Assembly: GCF_000195915.1 (NCBI RefSeq)
Contig: NC_002578.1
Coordinates: forward strand, 1,049,644 to 1,113,643
Direction of reading: 5' to 3'
DNA length: 64,000 nucleotides
Source of the DNA: Thermoplasma acidophilum DSM 1728
GTDB taxonomy: Archaea > Thermoplasmatota > Thermoplasmata > Thermoplasmatales > Thermoplasmataceae
Shown piece by piece: positions 1 through 8,931 of this stretch; position 1 is the stretch's first letter, and every line of letters begins with the position of its first letter. The notes under the pieces were generated by a model. It saw only the letters and a program-made list of their open reading frames with translations. It was not told where the DNA came from and made no database searches. Position numbers and translations under genes: made by a program.

Positions 1-494
1 CCTGTGTTCTTCCCTGACAGTGCGGTGAGAGCTATCTTCCTCAAGGTTGCGTCGTCTGTTGATTTCTCAGCTATTTCGTCTATGATCTTTCTTGCCTCAT
101 TTACCGCGAGCCTGTATCCGTTGGATATGACGGTTGGATGCACACCCTGATCGAGCAGTGTCTCAGCCTGCTTGAGCAACTCGCCAGAGAGCACAACAGC
201 AGTCGTTGTACCATCACCCACGGCGGTATCCTGCGCCTTGGAGACCTCTACGATCATCTTCGCCGTTGGATGCTCCACATCCATCTCCTTGAGGATCGTT
301 GCACCATCATTTGAAATTATTATATCGCCAATGGAATCGACCAGCATCTTGTCCATTCCCTTTGGGCCAAGTGTGGTCCTGACGGCATCGGCAATCGCCT
401 TTGCTGCCTCTATATTATTCCTCTGTGCGTTTTTACCCTGCTCTCTCTGTGTGCCTTCTTTCAGAACTAGAATTGGAACCTGTCCCGTCATCAT
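1..494 (-). CDS. thsA: Thermosome (group II chaperonin) alpha-type subunit, N-terminal part only
   Basis: ATP-driven protein-folding chaperonin subunit of the cytosolic double-ring thermosome. Only the first ~164 codons are present; the rest lies beyond the left edge. The equatorial ATP-domain signatures are visible: [10 protein letters not shown] at residues 41-50, NDGATIL at 62-68 and GDGTTT at 93-98. The start is the first of two tandem ATGs; an AGGTGAT Shine-Dalgarno lies about nine bases upstream and an AT-rich TATA-like box (about 531-542) further up. It is divergent from the AsnC-type regulator. The N-terminus agrees with the T. acidophilum alpha subunit as I remember it, rather than beta; that choice is from memory. 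Confidence 0.95.
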   Translation of the reverse strand, partial: MMTGQVPILVLKEGTQREQGKNAQRNNIEAAKAIADAVRTTLGPKGMDKMLVDSIGDIIISNDGATILKEMDVEHPTAKMIVEVSKAQDTAVGDGTTTAVVLSGELLKQAETLLDQGVHPTVISNGYRLAVNEARKIIDEIAEKSTDDATLRKIALTALSGKNT

Positions 495-750
495 ATTGCT
501 TATCACCTAGCAGACGGATAAATATGTTCTTCAATATAAACTTTGCTGAAGTCACTGGCATGACAAAATGCCGGAATATGGGATATCCAACTGGAGTCAT
601 GACATTTCTATCAATTGTGGAACGAAGATCCAGCACCAATGAATACCGTCGAAATTTACTGCGTATTCATTACCGGCATGCAAATAATCTCGCGGCGAAT
701 ATACCGTGCATCCTGTTAAAATGGCTAAGGTTCAATCGGTAAACATACAG

Positions 751-759
751 TTAAATTTT
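751..759 (+). promoter_or_regulatory. TATA box of the AsnC/Lrp regulator gene
   Basis: TTAAATTTT lies about 23 bases before the ATG at 778, the spacing expected for a leaderless archaeal transcript. Confidence 0.5.
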
Positions 760-777
760 TAACATGAAAGGAATTGT

Positions 778-1176
778 ATGGTCGTGGATCAAAAAGACAG
801 GGACATCCTTAATCTGCTTGTAGATAACGCAAGGATCAGCAACACCGAAATAGCGAAGGTTCTCAATGTATCGGAAGGTACGGTAAGAAAACGTATAAAA
901 AAAATGATGGATGACGGAATAATAAAGAGGTTCACCGTTGAGACCAGTGATGACACAATCGACGCCCTAGTTCTAGTAAAGATAGATAATAAGAGATACA
1001 GGGACGCTCTGCAGAGGATAAAGAGTCGGTTCAGAGAGGTTTATGAATTCACTGGGAAGATAGATGTTGCAATTAGAATTAGGACAGACTCGACGGACAA
1101 TCTGAACAGGATAGTTGACCAGATCCGGGAAATAGACGGTGTTCTTGATACAGATACGCTGATCAGATTACAATAG
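778..1176 (+). CDS. Lrp/AsnC-family transcriptional regulator
   Basis: A 132-residue DNA-binding regulator. Residues about 5-50 form the winged helix-turn-helix (DRDILNLLVDNARISNTEIA, then VSEGTVRKRIKKM). Residues about 60-130 form the ligand-sensing RAM domain typical of feast/famine regulators, which assemble as dimers or octamers. Length is close to the usual 140-150. The effector cannot be read from sequence. It is divergent from the thermosome gene and its 3' end overlaps the convergent next gene by 14 bases. The start follows a TATA box by ~23 bases, so translation is probably leaderless. Confidence 0.9.
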   Translation: MVVDQKDRDILNLLVDNARISNTEIAKVLNVSEGTVRKRIKKMMDDGIIKRFTVETSDDTIDALVLVKIDNKRYRDALQRIKSRFREVYEFTGKIDVAIRIRTDSTDNLNRIVDQIREIDGVLDTDTLIRLQ

Positions 1177-1570
1177 CCTTTTTGACTCCAATATACGGAG
1201 AATCCGGCCCTCTCAGATAATCTTCAACCTTAATGTTTCTCTTCGAAGCTTCCTGGATTATTCTTTCTGCCTCTTGACCGGATATCTTGATCCTATCCCT
1301 TATCCCAAGACACGCGTATGAATTGAAAAATATTTCAATCGATCTCTGTGTTCTCTCCGTGGGGACGCTCCTAGGTATTCCCCTGCGTATGATCTCCACA
1401 TATTCAGCTTTTTTGTATCTAGTGTACTTTCTGACGTACTCAATAAGCGGAATTCCTGTCTTCTCGCTTCCGTCGATGATGTTTTCTGCGATCTGGCCAA
1501 CTAAGGTGAACTGCGATCCACCTTGAAGCCTTATCTTCAGCACGCTGGCATTGCTTAGATTATCTGGCAT
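1163..1570 (-). CDS. Conserved-looking hypothetical protein, 135 aa
   Basis: I do not recognise this protein. It is soluble, basic and rich in charged residues, with no cysteine cluster and no membrane segment. The N-terminal ~50 residues alternate hydrophobic and polar positions (SVLKIRLQGGSQFTLVGQIA), suggesting beta structure; the remainder looks helical. Codon use and the absence of rare stretches support a real gene, as does tail-to-tail packing against the AsnC-type regulator with a 14-base overlap. The start ATG at 1570 is followed by a good reading frame with no alternative upstream. Confidence 0.6.
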   Translation of the reverse strand: MPDNLSNASVLKIRLQGGSQFTLVGQIAENIIDGSEKTGIPLIEYVRKYTRYKKAEYVEIIRRGIPRSVPTERTQRSIEIFFNSYACLGIRDRIKISGQEAERIIQEASKRNIKVEDYLRGPDSPYIGVKKAIVI

Positions 1571-1775
1571 ATTATCACCGTAAATCGTTACCGGAGTTCT
1601 CCTTAGATCATTTTTTGAAATTAGCCTTCATCCATCGCTCAATTGCGATTTCTGTTGAACTCTCTAATACCAACTTTAAAACTATTATGTCAAATATACT
1701 TAATACTTGTGCGATAGCAACCCCTGAGCCTTTGAACTGTAAATTCATGTTTTTATCGATATCATATGCTTGGAA

Positions 1776-1963
1776 GAAGCTGTAGATTTCAGATCTTTTG
1801 AGGCAGATGCGCGGACTTCCCCAAATAGAAAAGACTATAATCGTATATAGTAACCAGAGGATTAGGGTTAGGGAGAAACTGAATCCACCTCTGTGTAGAT
1901 ATCGATGTCAGAATACTTCGATTATGAGGGGATTGATCCTATGCAGCTGAACTAAGAAACTCC
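1776..1963 (+). mobile_element. Decayed non-autonomous IS605/TnpB-derived element (copy E)
   Basis: Positions 1776-1833 align with one gap to 8830-8888 (minus strand) and to 40499-40557 (minus strand): shared blocks are GAAGC, CAGATCTT, AGATGC, CGGACTTC and TAGAA. Downstream, 1935-1962 has a degenerate right-end-like motif (GATCC, then GCAGCTGA, then AACTC). No intact gene is present. It sits in the 560-base gap between the 135-aa gene and the flavoprotein gene; the rest of that gap shows nothing I can name. The boundaries are approximate. Confidence 0.55.
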
Positions 1964-2136
1964 AATGTTTTTAGCGAAGGTGTAGCTCATTATATCGGAC
2001 TGCTCTGCTAAGAACAATCAATGGCTATTTGTTTTGTTATTGAGATATTACCTTCTGGTTTTTCTGAACAGTCTTCTGATACGAATAATAAAAATATGCG
2101 TATTGCGTATGAAGATGCAAACATTCAGTGATACTG

Positions 2137-3096
2137 ATGAGGATTTCTATTAAGGGCCTCGGCATATCTGGACTCTACCTGTACGAAAGACTGAAACAGA
2201 GTGGATTCGATGTCACCGCGTTTGACGTAAGGAGACGTGATTTTTACATCCCATGCGCGTATGCCACTAACTTTAACCTGATGAAGCCTTTTATGTCAAG
2301 AATAGGCATTGACTTTGATAATTACGTTCTATTTAGATCGGAAACCATAACGATGTCTGGAGAAAATGGCAGCGAAATTGAATTTCCGTCCGCTGGTCTT
2401 GTAACCTTTGACCGAAACGGTTTGCAGCGAGACATGATGAATAGAATTGAGATGGAAACCGAAACCAAAGCAGATCTGGTCGTGGATGCAACAGGGATTT
2501 CGCGGTCGTATCTGGGTAGGATCAACGGAGACCTCACCTATTACACAAAAGAATATCTGACAGATCACGTGATACATAGAGATTTTTACTTCTTATTTTT
2601 AAATAGAGGAGTTGGCTACTTGTGGGAATTCCCGCTAGATCGCGGGCATTTTCACGTTGGCATCGGATCGATAAGGCGTGATGATTTGAACAGGATAGAC
2701 CGATATAACCGCATCAGAATAACTGGCCGCAGAATAAGGATGAAACCGCTTTTTGAAGTAGCTTCTATAGGAAACATAGTCGGAATAGGAGAATCAGTAG
2801 GTACCGTATCGCCGCTTACGGGTGAAGGAATACTGCCGTCGATAGAATCTGCAGAACTTTTATATCAAGCGATTTCGGATAAATCTGATCCGAATGAAGC
2901 TATTAGATTATACTTAAAGAAGTTGAATACAAGTTTTTCCCATTACTACAAGCTTTCAGACTTTGTGAGGAAAGTACAGACAGGAAAATTGCTTCGTCCA
3001 TCGAATATTCGCTATGCGAGCCTCATAACAAAAGATATGAAACATTTTGGCATAGATTTCAGCCTGGGAAAGGCCGTCAGAGCTCTCATCCAATAG
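2137..3096 (+). CDS. Geranylgeranyl reductase-family FAD flavoprotein
   Basis: FAD-dependent oxidoreductase of the geranylgeranyl-reductase/PHBH superfamily, which in archaea saturates isoprenoid chains of membrane lipids or quinones. The N-terminus carries the dinucleotide fold GLGISG (residues 7-12), followed by a VVDATG motif near residue 117 and a GES-GTVSPLTGEGI segment resembling the second FAD-contact motif. At 319 residues it is shorter than the ~390-400 of digeranylgeranylglycerophospholipid reductase, so its substrate is uncertain. I chose ATG 2137 over a GTG at 2128 because the fold begins immediately after it. Monocistronic, upstream of trxB. Confidence 0.75.
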   Translation: MRISIKGLGISGLYLYERLKQSGFDVTAFDVRRRDFYIPCAYATNFNLMKPFMSRIGIDFDNYVLFRSETITMSGENGSEIEFPSAGLVTFDRNGLQRDMMNRIEMETETKADLVVDATGISRSYLGRINGDLTYYTKEYLTDHVIHRDFYFLFLNRGVGYLWEFPLDRGHFHVGIGSIRRDDLNRIDRYNRIRITGRRIRMKPLFEVASIGNIVGIGESVGTVSPLTGEGILPSIESAELLYQAISDKSDPNEAIRLYLKKLNTSFSHYYKLSDFVRKVQTGKLLRPSNIRYASLITKDMKHFGIDFSLGKAVRALIQ

Positions 3097-3152
3097 CTTC
3101 TTTAACGCCTCGGCGTATAAAATGAAGATCATGTTATTGGGCAGTAGTTAAT

Positions 3153-3165
3153 CTTTTTAATAAAG
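3153..3165 (+). promoter_or_regulatory. TATA box of the thioredoxin reductase gene
   Basis: CTTTTTAATAAAG is centred about 23-26 bases before the ATG at 3182, fitting a leaderless transcript. Confidence 0.5.
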
Positions 3166-3181
3166 TAATAATAGAGGGCGC

Positions 3182-4141
3182 ATGGAATTTAACCTGCATG
3201 CAGTATCATCAGAGGAAAAAGAAAGAGATTTTGATGTTGTCATCGTCGGCGCCGGTGCTGCCGGTTTTTCAGCGGCAGTCTATGCTGCAAGGTCAGGATT
3301 CAGCGTTGCAATTCTCGACAAGGCCGTAGCTGGAGGCCTTACTGCAGAGGCACCACTGGTAGAGAATTATCTTGGTTTCAAGAGCATTGTCGGATCAGAG
3401 CTTGCGAAACTTTTCGCCGACCATGCAGCGAACTATGCCAAGATAAGGGAGGGCGTAGAGGTAAGATCCATAAAGAAAACGCAAGGCGGCTTTGACATTG
3501 AGACAAATGACGATACGTACCATGCCAAATATGTGATAATAACGACTGGAACAACGCATAAGCATTTAGGTGTCAAAGGCGAATCCGAATACTTTGGGAA
3601 GGGTACCTCTTACTGCTCTACCTGCGATGGATACCTCTTCAAGGGAAAACGTGTGGTCACGATAGGTGGCGGAAACTCAGGGGCCATAGCTGCCATATCA
3701 ATGAGTGAATACGTCAAAAACGTCACCATAATTGAATACATGCCTAAGTACATGTGCGAAAACGCCTACGTACAGGAGATCAAGAAAAGAAACATACCCT
3801 ACATAATGAACGCTCAGGTAACCGAGATCGTTGGGGATGGAAAGAAGGTCACCGGAGTTAAATACAAAGACAGGACAACGGGTGAAGAAAAACTCATAGA
3901 AACTGACGGCGTCTTCATATACGTCGGCCTCATACCGCAGACTTCATTTCTCAAGGATAGTGGCGTAAAACTGGATGAGAGAGGGTACATAGTGGTGGAT
4001 TCAAGGCAGAGAACTAGCGTTCCAGGGGTATATGCAGCAGGAGACGTTACATCCGGCAACTTCGCACAGATTGCCTCTGCCGTTGGAGATGGCTGCAAGG
4101 CAGCGCTTTCCTTGTATTCTGATTCTATATCCAAAAAATGA
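3182..4141 (+). CDS. trxB: Thioredoxin reductase
   Basis: Cytosolic FAD disulfide reductase that keeps thioredoxin-like proteins reduced. The FAD fold GAGAAG is at residues 23-28, the redox-active CSTC pair at C145/C148, and the second nucleotide fold GGGNSG at 162-167. After that fold, low-molecular-weight TrxRs normally carry an HRR...R motif that binds the NADPH 2'-phosphate; here the segment is IEYMPKYMCE (184-193) with no arginine, so NADPH use looks impaired. This agrees with my memory of the T. acidophilum enzyme, reported not to use NADPH. The 319-residue length is normal. It stands alone behind its own TATA box. Confidence 0.95.
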   Translation: MEFNLHAVSSEEKERDFDVVIVGAGAAGFSAAVYAARSGFSVAILDKAVAGGLTAEAPLVENYLGFKSIVGSELAKLFADHAANYAKIREGVEVRSIKKTQGGFDIETNDDTYHAKYVIITTGTTHKHLGVKGESEYFGKGTSYCSTCDGYLFKGKRVVTIGGGNSGAIAAISMSEYVKNVTIIEYMPKYMCENAYVQEIKKRNIPYIMNAQVTEIVGDGKKVTGVKYKDRTTGEEKLIETDGVFIYVGLIPQTSFLKDSGVKLDERGYIVVDSRQRTSVPGVYAAGDVTSGNFAQIASAVGDGCKAALSLYSDSISKK

Positions 4142-4149
4142 CACCATCA

Positions 4150-4188
4150 TTATAAATATTATTTTTTATAATAAACTCAGATTTTTAA
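4150..4188 (+). terminator. T-rich termination region after trxB
   Basis: Two oligo-T tracts (ATTATTTTTTATAA and AGATTTTTAATG) directly follow the trxB stop, the usual form of an archaeal intrinsic terminator. Confidence 0.4.
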
Positions 4189-4267
4189 TGCAGTGAAGCT
4201 TCGCTTTGTATTCGCTTGGTTTTATCCGGTTCAGCGTATGTTGAGAATAGATTAGAACATCATCATG

Positions 4268-5035
4268 CTATATGAAGCCCATTATCTTCATCCCTTCTAC
4301 TATAACAACTATTACGAATATTGAACCTATGGCCTCATAAACGATTCTCTCCTTGATCCTGTTTGCTGTGGTAGAAAAAAGGTAGCCAGATATCAAGGAA
4401 ATAATGCCTATTACAACAGCATCTAATATCGATATTCTGCCTACTATGAGGTATCCTGCCGAACCGCTAAGCGCTGAGAACAACATCGCAAAGGTTGCAG
4501 TCCCGACCATCTTTTGAGCGCTGAGCGAGAAAAATAACATCAATATTCCTATAAACATTATGCCTCCACTCGTTCCCAATGTGCCAGTTAATATGCCCAC
4601 AGGTATACTGAGGAGAAATGCGAAGACCCATGCTGCCCTCCTATACTCCTTTTTCCCATTGATGCTTGTTTTGTGGCCGCGGGATCTTCTAAACATTTGA
4701 ATTGCAAGTATTATGGTTAGAATGGCAAATGCTATTTCAAGCGGTCTCTCTGATACACTTATAGCAATTCTTATCCCTATCTGCGTGCCTACGAGGGCGC
4801 CAATACCCATTATAACTGCAGGAATTATATCTATATTTTTATTTTTGAGATATACATATATGACGGTTGACGTAGTTATGACATCGACCAGCAGACTTGT
4901 GCCCACAGAATCCTGAAAGCTGAGACCCATAATACTCAGCGCTGGAACAACGATGAGAACACCGCTGCTTCCAGTTATTCCTGTGAGCGCACCTACTGCT
5001 ATGCCGATCAGCAGGAGGATGAGTATCAAAGGCAT
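4268..5035 (-). CDS. TauE/SafE-family membrane permease
   Basis: A 255-residue integral membrane protein of the TauE/SafE (formerly DUF81) family, putative exporters of sulfite, sulfoacetate or other organosulfur anions. Seven or eight hydrophobic segments are seen, arranged as two halves each starting with a glycine-rich motif: GALTGITGSSGVLIVVPALS near the N-terminus and GILTGTLGTSGGIMFIG in the middle. Length is typical. No neighbouring gene indicates the substrate. The ORF runs convergently towards trxB and divergently from tRNA-His. Confidence 0.85.
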   Translation of the reverse strand: MPLILILLLIGIAVGALTGITGSSGVLIVVPALSIMGLSFQDSVGTSLLVDVITTSTVIYVYLKNKNIDIIPAVIMGIGALVGTQIGIRIAISVSERPLEIAFAILTIILAIQMFRRSRGHKTSINGKKEYRRAAWVFAFLLSIPVGILTGTLGTSGGIMFIGILMLFFSLSAQKMVGTATFAMLFSALSGSAGYLIVGRISILDAVVIGIISLISGYLFSTTANRIKERIVYEAIGSIFVIVVIVEGMKIMGFI

Positions 5036-5181
5036 AAGCCGGAAATGGATTCATACTAATTAACCATGAGCATGATAGACCAGCACTTTCTTGAATGATG
5101 ACGTTCACAGGTGTGGAAAACGAGGAAAAGCTTATCAATTGCTAGAATATTACGTTTCCCAGTTTGTTGATCTTTCGCAAT

Positions 5182-5254
5182 GGCCGGGGTGGGGTAGTGG
5201 ATATCCTTGGGGACTGTGGATCCCCGGACCCGGGTTCGATTCCCGGTCCCGGCC
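5182..5254 (+). tRNA. tRNA-His (anticodon GTG)
   Basis: A full cloverleaf can be drawn. The acceptor stem GCCGGGG/TCCCGGC is 5183-5189 with 5247-5253, the anticodon stem GGGGA/TCCCC encloses CTGTGGA, and the T stem CCGGG/CCCGG encloses TTCGATT. The anticodon GTG identifies histidine. G5182 can pair with C5254, giving the G-1:C73 identity pair specific to tRNA-His encoded in the genome. CCA is not encoded. Confidence 0.95.
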
Positions 5255-5312
5255 CTTCTTTGTGCCTTTATTTATGGAATACCTTATCTATTTGTATTGA
5301 TATATATTTTTG

Positions 5313-5957
5313 ATGATTAAGAATTATAATAAAACCCCGAAGTTCCTCATAATTATCGCGTCAATTGCCATTGCATCTGCTTGGATAACCATATTAATAT
5401 CAGCGCTTCTCAACCCATGGTTCTCTGTGACGCATAATGCGCTAAGCGATCTGGGTGGAGGTAACCTGCTTCAGAATGGCCATCCTGCACCAACAGACCC
5501 ATTTGTGTACAATGGAGGTATGATATTAACAGGTGTTTTCATTGCGCTGTTTTCCGTGGACGGTATCATAAACGCACAAGACAAAGTCGAAAATGCAGGA
5601 TTCTCGTTCTTCATTATATCAGGTTTATTTTTATGTCTCATCGGGATCTATCACGAAGGTACCTATCCACACGATTTTGTATCCATCTGGTTCTTCATAC
5701 TCTCAACGATCTCATTTGCAACCTTAGGTATCTCAAGGCTCATTCGTAAACGGTATGGAACTGGAATGATCATTCTGTCCATGCTCATTACCTCTTGGAT
5801 TGTTGAATACCTGGTGAGATGGGGATCTGTGGCAGAAAGCGAGATATTCGGGATATGTATAATAGATGCTGCTGTGATAATTTACGTACTGAGTTGGAGT
5901 CCTAAAAGTGTGAAACATCCTCATGGACAGAACGTTTCGCACACTTCCAAGAAATAG
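5313..5957 (+). CDS. DUF998-family membrane protein
   Basis: A ~214-residue integral membrane protein with about six hydrophobic helices. The loop after the first helix carries the DUF998 hallmark: PWFSVTHNALSDLGG followed by PFVYNGGMILTG. The function of the family is unknown. The ATG at 5313 is preferred over a TTG one codon upstream; a TATATATTTTT tract abuts the start, too near to be its own TATA box, so the promoter probably lies around 5268-5285. It follows tRNA-His on the same strand. Confidence 0.8.
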   Translation: MIKNYNKTPKFLIIIASIAIASAWITILISALLNPWFSVTHNALSDLGGGNLLQNGHPAPTDPFVYNGGMILTGVFIALFSVDGIINAQDKVENAGFSFFIISGLFLCLIGIYHEGTYPHDFVSIWFFILSTISFATLGISRLIRKRYGTGMIILSMLITSWIVEYLVRWGSVAESEIFGICIIDAAVIIYVLSWSPKSVKHPHGQNVSHTSKK

Positions 5958-5994
5958 GGAAATATTATGTTGGCTATTGATGCCAATTCGGGTC

Positions 5995-7251
5995 CTATTC
6001 CCGGTTCAGTGTGGCCGTCATGCAGTGTGCACCGCCATAGCCTCCTGTTAACTCTATGAGTTCAGCGTTAACGTATTCTATTCCAGCTTCTGAGACATCA
6101 TTCCTCTCTGGAAAGATGTTTTCCCCTATCTTGGGAAGCTCCCTCTTAACTATATCTTCAGTAACAGGATCGAAGGCCCCGTCAGAGATCAGCCTGCTTA
6201 TGACACTCTTCACATCCACCGCTAAGATGCGCCGATCCCGTATTGTCAGGAAATTCGATGAATATGCCAGCTGCTCCGGTATGGTGAGATCGATAATATT
6301 GAACCCTTTCGATCTCATATATTCTAACAGTGTTGTCTCGCCAACACGCTCATAATTGCCGTTGGAAGATCTGCCGTAGATCGTAGTCTTGGCGCGCGAT
6401 GCGAGGTATTCCGAAGTCACCGCGATGCCATCGCCTGCGATGTTGAAATAGGTGTCTAGATGCATGTTGACCATGTTGTCTTCCTTCGAAAAATCGTAAG
6501 ATGGGTTTTCAACCAGCACAACCTCATCGGTCGTGATCATGCCAGAATGCATTGCTGAGAAGGCACCGTTCAAATCCGTTCTTAATCCTACGCCTATCAA
6601 ACTGAAATCACGGGCTGGCATGAAATCACCACCTTCAAAATGCGAGTTCGATGGAATCTTGAAGATGTTAGAAACACCCAGTGTGTTCCTAAACAGAAAT
6701 TCGGTAATCTCGGTCTCTTTCTTCCTTTGATCCCTCTTCATATTCCCAATGATTACGCCACTGTCAGCAACGGCCTGCTGATCCCTCATGAAGTAGAGGT
6801 TGGCGAGGGGAATATTCGAGTATACCGTTGGATAAACCGCCCTGTTCTCATAATCCGTCTTGAGATCGATCGACGGCTCCAGTACCATGTAATCGAAGAT
6901 GGTGGCGCTGTCAAGTCTTTCCAGATTTTTCTTGAGATCCTGCATCGCGGCTTTGACCTCGTCAACCTTTCCATAGAAATGAACGTTCTGCGTTATATAC
7001 TCTATTAGTTTTCGCCGGAAATCCTCCGATCTTTCGGCGTTTTCAATGATTTCGCTCTCCAGCCGCCTTACCCTTACCCCTTCACCTTTCAGTATCTCCT
7101 CCAGCCGCTGGTGTTCCTTGATAGCTTTTCCAACATTGTATGCACGCTCAAAAAGAAAGGGCTTTGGAGCAAGCATTGCATATTCGATCTCAATGGAGGG
7201 TCTGTGTATCATAACCTCTTTCAGAGGATACCATTCAGCCCGAGAACGCAT
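5995..7251 (-). CDS. arcA: Arginine deiminase
   Basis: Hydrolyses arginine to citrulline and ammonia, the first step of the arginine deiminase pathway. The guanidino-group-modifying fold is supported by FEGGDF about halfway along, an HLD motif in NMHLDTYFN, and the catalytic cysteine C410 in GGAHCMT close to the C-terminus. At 418 residues it has the normal length. No ornithine carbamoyltransferase, carbamate kinase or antiporter gene adjoins it, so the pathway is not organised as an operon here. The start ATG is at 7251; an AT-rich leader of ~340 bases lies upstream. Confidence 0.92.
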   Translation of the reverse strand: MRSRAEWYPLKEVMIHRPSIEIEYAMLAPKPFLFERAYNVGKAIKEHQRLEEILKGEGVRVRRLESEIIENAERSEDFRRKLIEYITQNVHFYGKVDEVKAAMQDLKKNLERLDSATIFDYMVLEPSIDLKTDYENRAVYPTVYSNIPLANLYFMRDQQAVADSGVIIGNMKRDQRKKETEITEFLFRNTLGVSNIFKIPSNSHFEGGDFMPARDFSLIGVGLRTDLNGAFSAMHSGMITTDEVVLVENPSYDFSKEDNMVNMHLDTYFNIAGDGIAVTSEYLASRAKTTIYGRSSNGNYERVGETTLLEYMRSKGFNIIDLTIPEQLAYSSNFLTIRDRRILAVDVKSVISRLISDGAFDPVTEDIVKRELPKIGENIFPERNDVSEAGIEYVNAELIELTGGYGGAHCMTATLNRE

Positions 7252-7590
7252 GTTACAGTATACTCACTGGGTATTAGTAATCTAGTATTCTTTTCAGGAT
7301 ATGTGATCATTGACTATATCAATTTAAAGCTAAGATAATCAATGGCCAACCATCTTTTCTATTCATAATGCGTTCAACCTATGGCTGCCTCCGATCTTCA
7401 GTTATGAGTGGATAGCTTCGATTTTATATTGCATAGTCAGCGCGATGGTACACAATTTCGAAATAATTCGGATCTCTGAAACTTGCACTGCCCGATATAT
7501 ACGAATCTGCCTTATCGAAGAAAACCATCCGCATCAAACAATATCAAATTGGATGATTTGCATATTTGATACGAAATAAGGCATGTCTAT
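7252..7590. other. Gene-free interval with a possible left-end hairpin relic
   Basis: No convincing gene. Positions 7389-7409 read CTCCGATCTTCAGTTATGAG, matching the left-end hairpin of the IS605-derived family (see 8679-8912) at about 17 of 20 positions. The flanks do not match, so this is only a candidate relic. The remainder presumably holds the arcA promoter. Confidence 0.3.
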
Positions 7591-8598
7591 TCAGATGAAA
7601 TACTTGCCCCTGTAAGTAAACACTCTTATTTCATTTCCCTCTGCTCTGCCCTTTATCGTTATTATCTTGAAGGTCTGCGAGTCCATGATCTGACTCTCAT
7701 CCTCGGTTCTCGATATGACTATGAAGTTTTTCACCTGCGGTTCCTTTGTCACTATTTTTCCATCGTTCGAAAAGAATACATTTCTGTTTATGCGTCCCCG
7801 TTCCTCAGTCTCGACATCTATAACATCTATGTGCCTGTTTCTGATGGCTGTAAGTATATATTTTCTTTTATCCACCGATACTATTGCACCTTCAGGTGCG
7901 TCCAGTATTCTCAAGGAATAGGTGAACCTGAAAAACTTCCTGCCTTCCTTCACACCGGCAAGCGATTTTGAAACGATCAGAGTTGCGAAGTAATGATCGA
8001 GTATGAATGAAGAAACGAGGTCTCCATCGCCTTTTTTGCCAAGGTAGATGTCCACTCCTTCTGGTTTGCGTTCTATCTTCGATATGAACGATGAGGCATC
8101 CATTTTTCTGCGTTTTTCCATGATCTTCTCTATAGAATCCAGAACTTCGGAGAGTATCTCATCGTATTTTGTGCTCACCGTCCTCAGCTGTATGGTTGCC
8201 TCGAAGTATGATCCTGTTAACTTGTTGCAGGTCGGGCAACTGATGTAGTTTACGGAGTATGGAACAGATACTGTCTGCACCTTTGGATCCATGTGATCTC
8301 TGGTAATATTCACCTTCAAAACGAGGTTTCTATTCGATTCATCAAAATATACGCTCTTTGGATCTCCAGATATCTTTGCCTCCGGATCGCTGCATTTCAC
8401 CTCATCCATTATCAGCGGAAGGAGATGGTCTGCATAGTCCTCACGGTACCACTTCTTTCCGATCCTTACTGAACCGCATTTTGGGCATATGGCTATATTT
8501 ACGTTCCCTATATTTTCTATATTTGCACGGTCAAACAGACACTGGCTGCATACCCCATGTTCAACCGCTTCATTCTTGCCGCAGACTACACATTTCAT
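7591..8598 (-). CDS. NMD3-family ribosome biogenesis protein
   Basis: Archaeal homologue of eukaryotic Nmd3, which binds the large ribosomal subunit; the archaeal role is inferred to be late 60S-type subunit assembly. The N-terminus shows paired zinc-binding motifs: CVVCGK, CSQC, then CPKCG near residue 40, and CPTC near residue 140. The remainder forms mixed alpha/beta domains. I chose ATG 8598 over one eight codons upstream because the zinc ribbon starts at its third residue and the upstream bases are AT-rich, promoter-like. About 335 residues, typical for archaea. It lies downstream of the phosphoesterase, same strand, separated by a relic mobile element. Confidence 0.85.
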   Translation of the reverse strand: MKCVVCGKNEAVEHGVCSQCLFDRANIENIGNVNIAICPKCGSVRIGKKWYREDYADHLLPLIMDEVKCSDPEAKISGDPKSVYFDESNRNLVLKVNITRDHMDPKVQTVSVPYSVNYISCPTCNKLTGSYFEATIQLRTVSTKYDEILSEVLDSIEKIMEKRRKMDASSFISKIERKPEGVDIYLGKKGDGDLVSSFILDHYFATLIVSKSLAGVKEGRKFFRFTYSLRILDAPEGAIVSVDKRKYILTAIRNRHIDVIDVETEERGRINRNVFFSNDGKIVTKEPQVKNFIVISRTEDESQIMDSQTFKIITIKGRAEGNEIRVFTYRGKYFI

Positions 8599-8678
8599 TA
8601 TATTATCATATGCATATTGCAAATTGGTACTTCTTTTTTATGGGTTTGAGTTACGATCATCAACCTGAAATAATCTCT

Positions 8679-8912
8679 GTGAGCTACTCCTCAGCTGAAG
8701 CTTTGGATCTTCTTCCTGATTCAACGACACGTGACCAATACCCTCATGATGGTATCCCGTCGGAGTATCTCCACAGGCGTCAATTCTGACCGCACCGACC
8801 CTGCTGTTCGATGCCTGAATAGGCATTATAAACTCTTCTACTGGGCGAAGTCCGTGCATCTCATCGCTGAAGATCTGAGTTTTACTGCTTCACTTAAACT
8901 TTTAACTTTCTT
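8679..8912 (-). mobile_element. Non-autonomous IS605/TnpB-derived element with both ends (copy A)
   Basis: Read on the minus strand, a left-end hairpin (about 8890-8866: CTC-ATC, loop, GAT-GAG) is followed by a translated tail typical of IS605-type TnpB C-termini (GLRPVEEFIMPIQASNS, then GAVRIDACGD at 8796-8767), and ends in a right-end hairpin, AGCTTCAGCT, then GAGGAGTAGCTCAC ending at 8679. The nuclease domain is missing. The region between the hairpins corresponds to the TnpB 3' end and its overlapping omega-RNA scaffold. It fills the gap between the phosphoesterase stop and NMD3. The family attribution of the tail is from memory. Confidence 0.65.
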
Positions 8913-8931
8913 AAAAATATTTGTGAACATA

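Noticed and set aside
1-500. Plus-strand reading frames across the left edge
   Set aside because: They mirror the thermosome gene on the minus strand, whose protein is unmistakable.
1840-1870. Telomere-like TTAGGG/AGGGTTAGGG run
   Set aside because: Only two or three units and no telomere in a circular archaeal chromosome; chance in a relic element.
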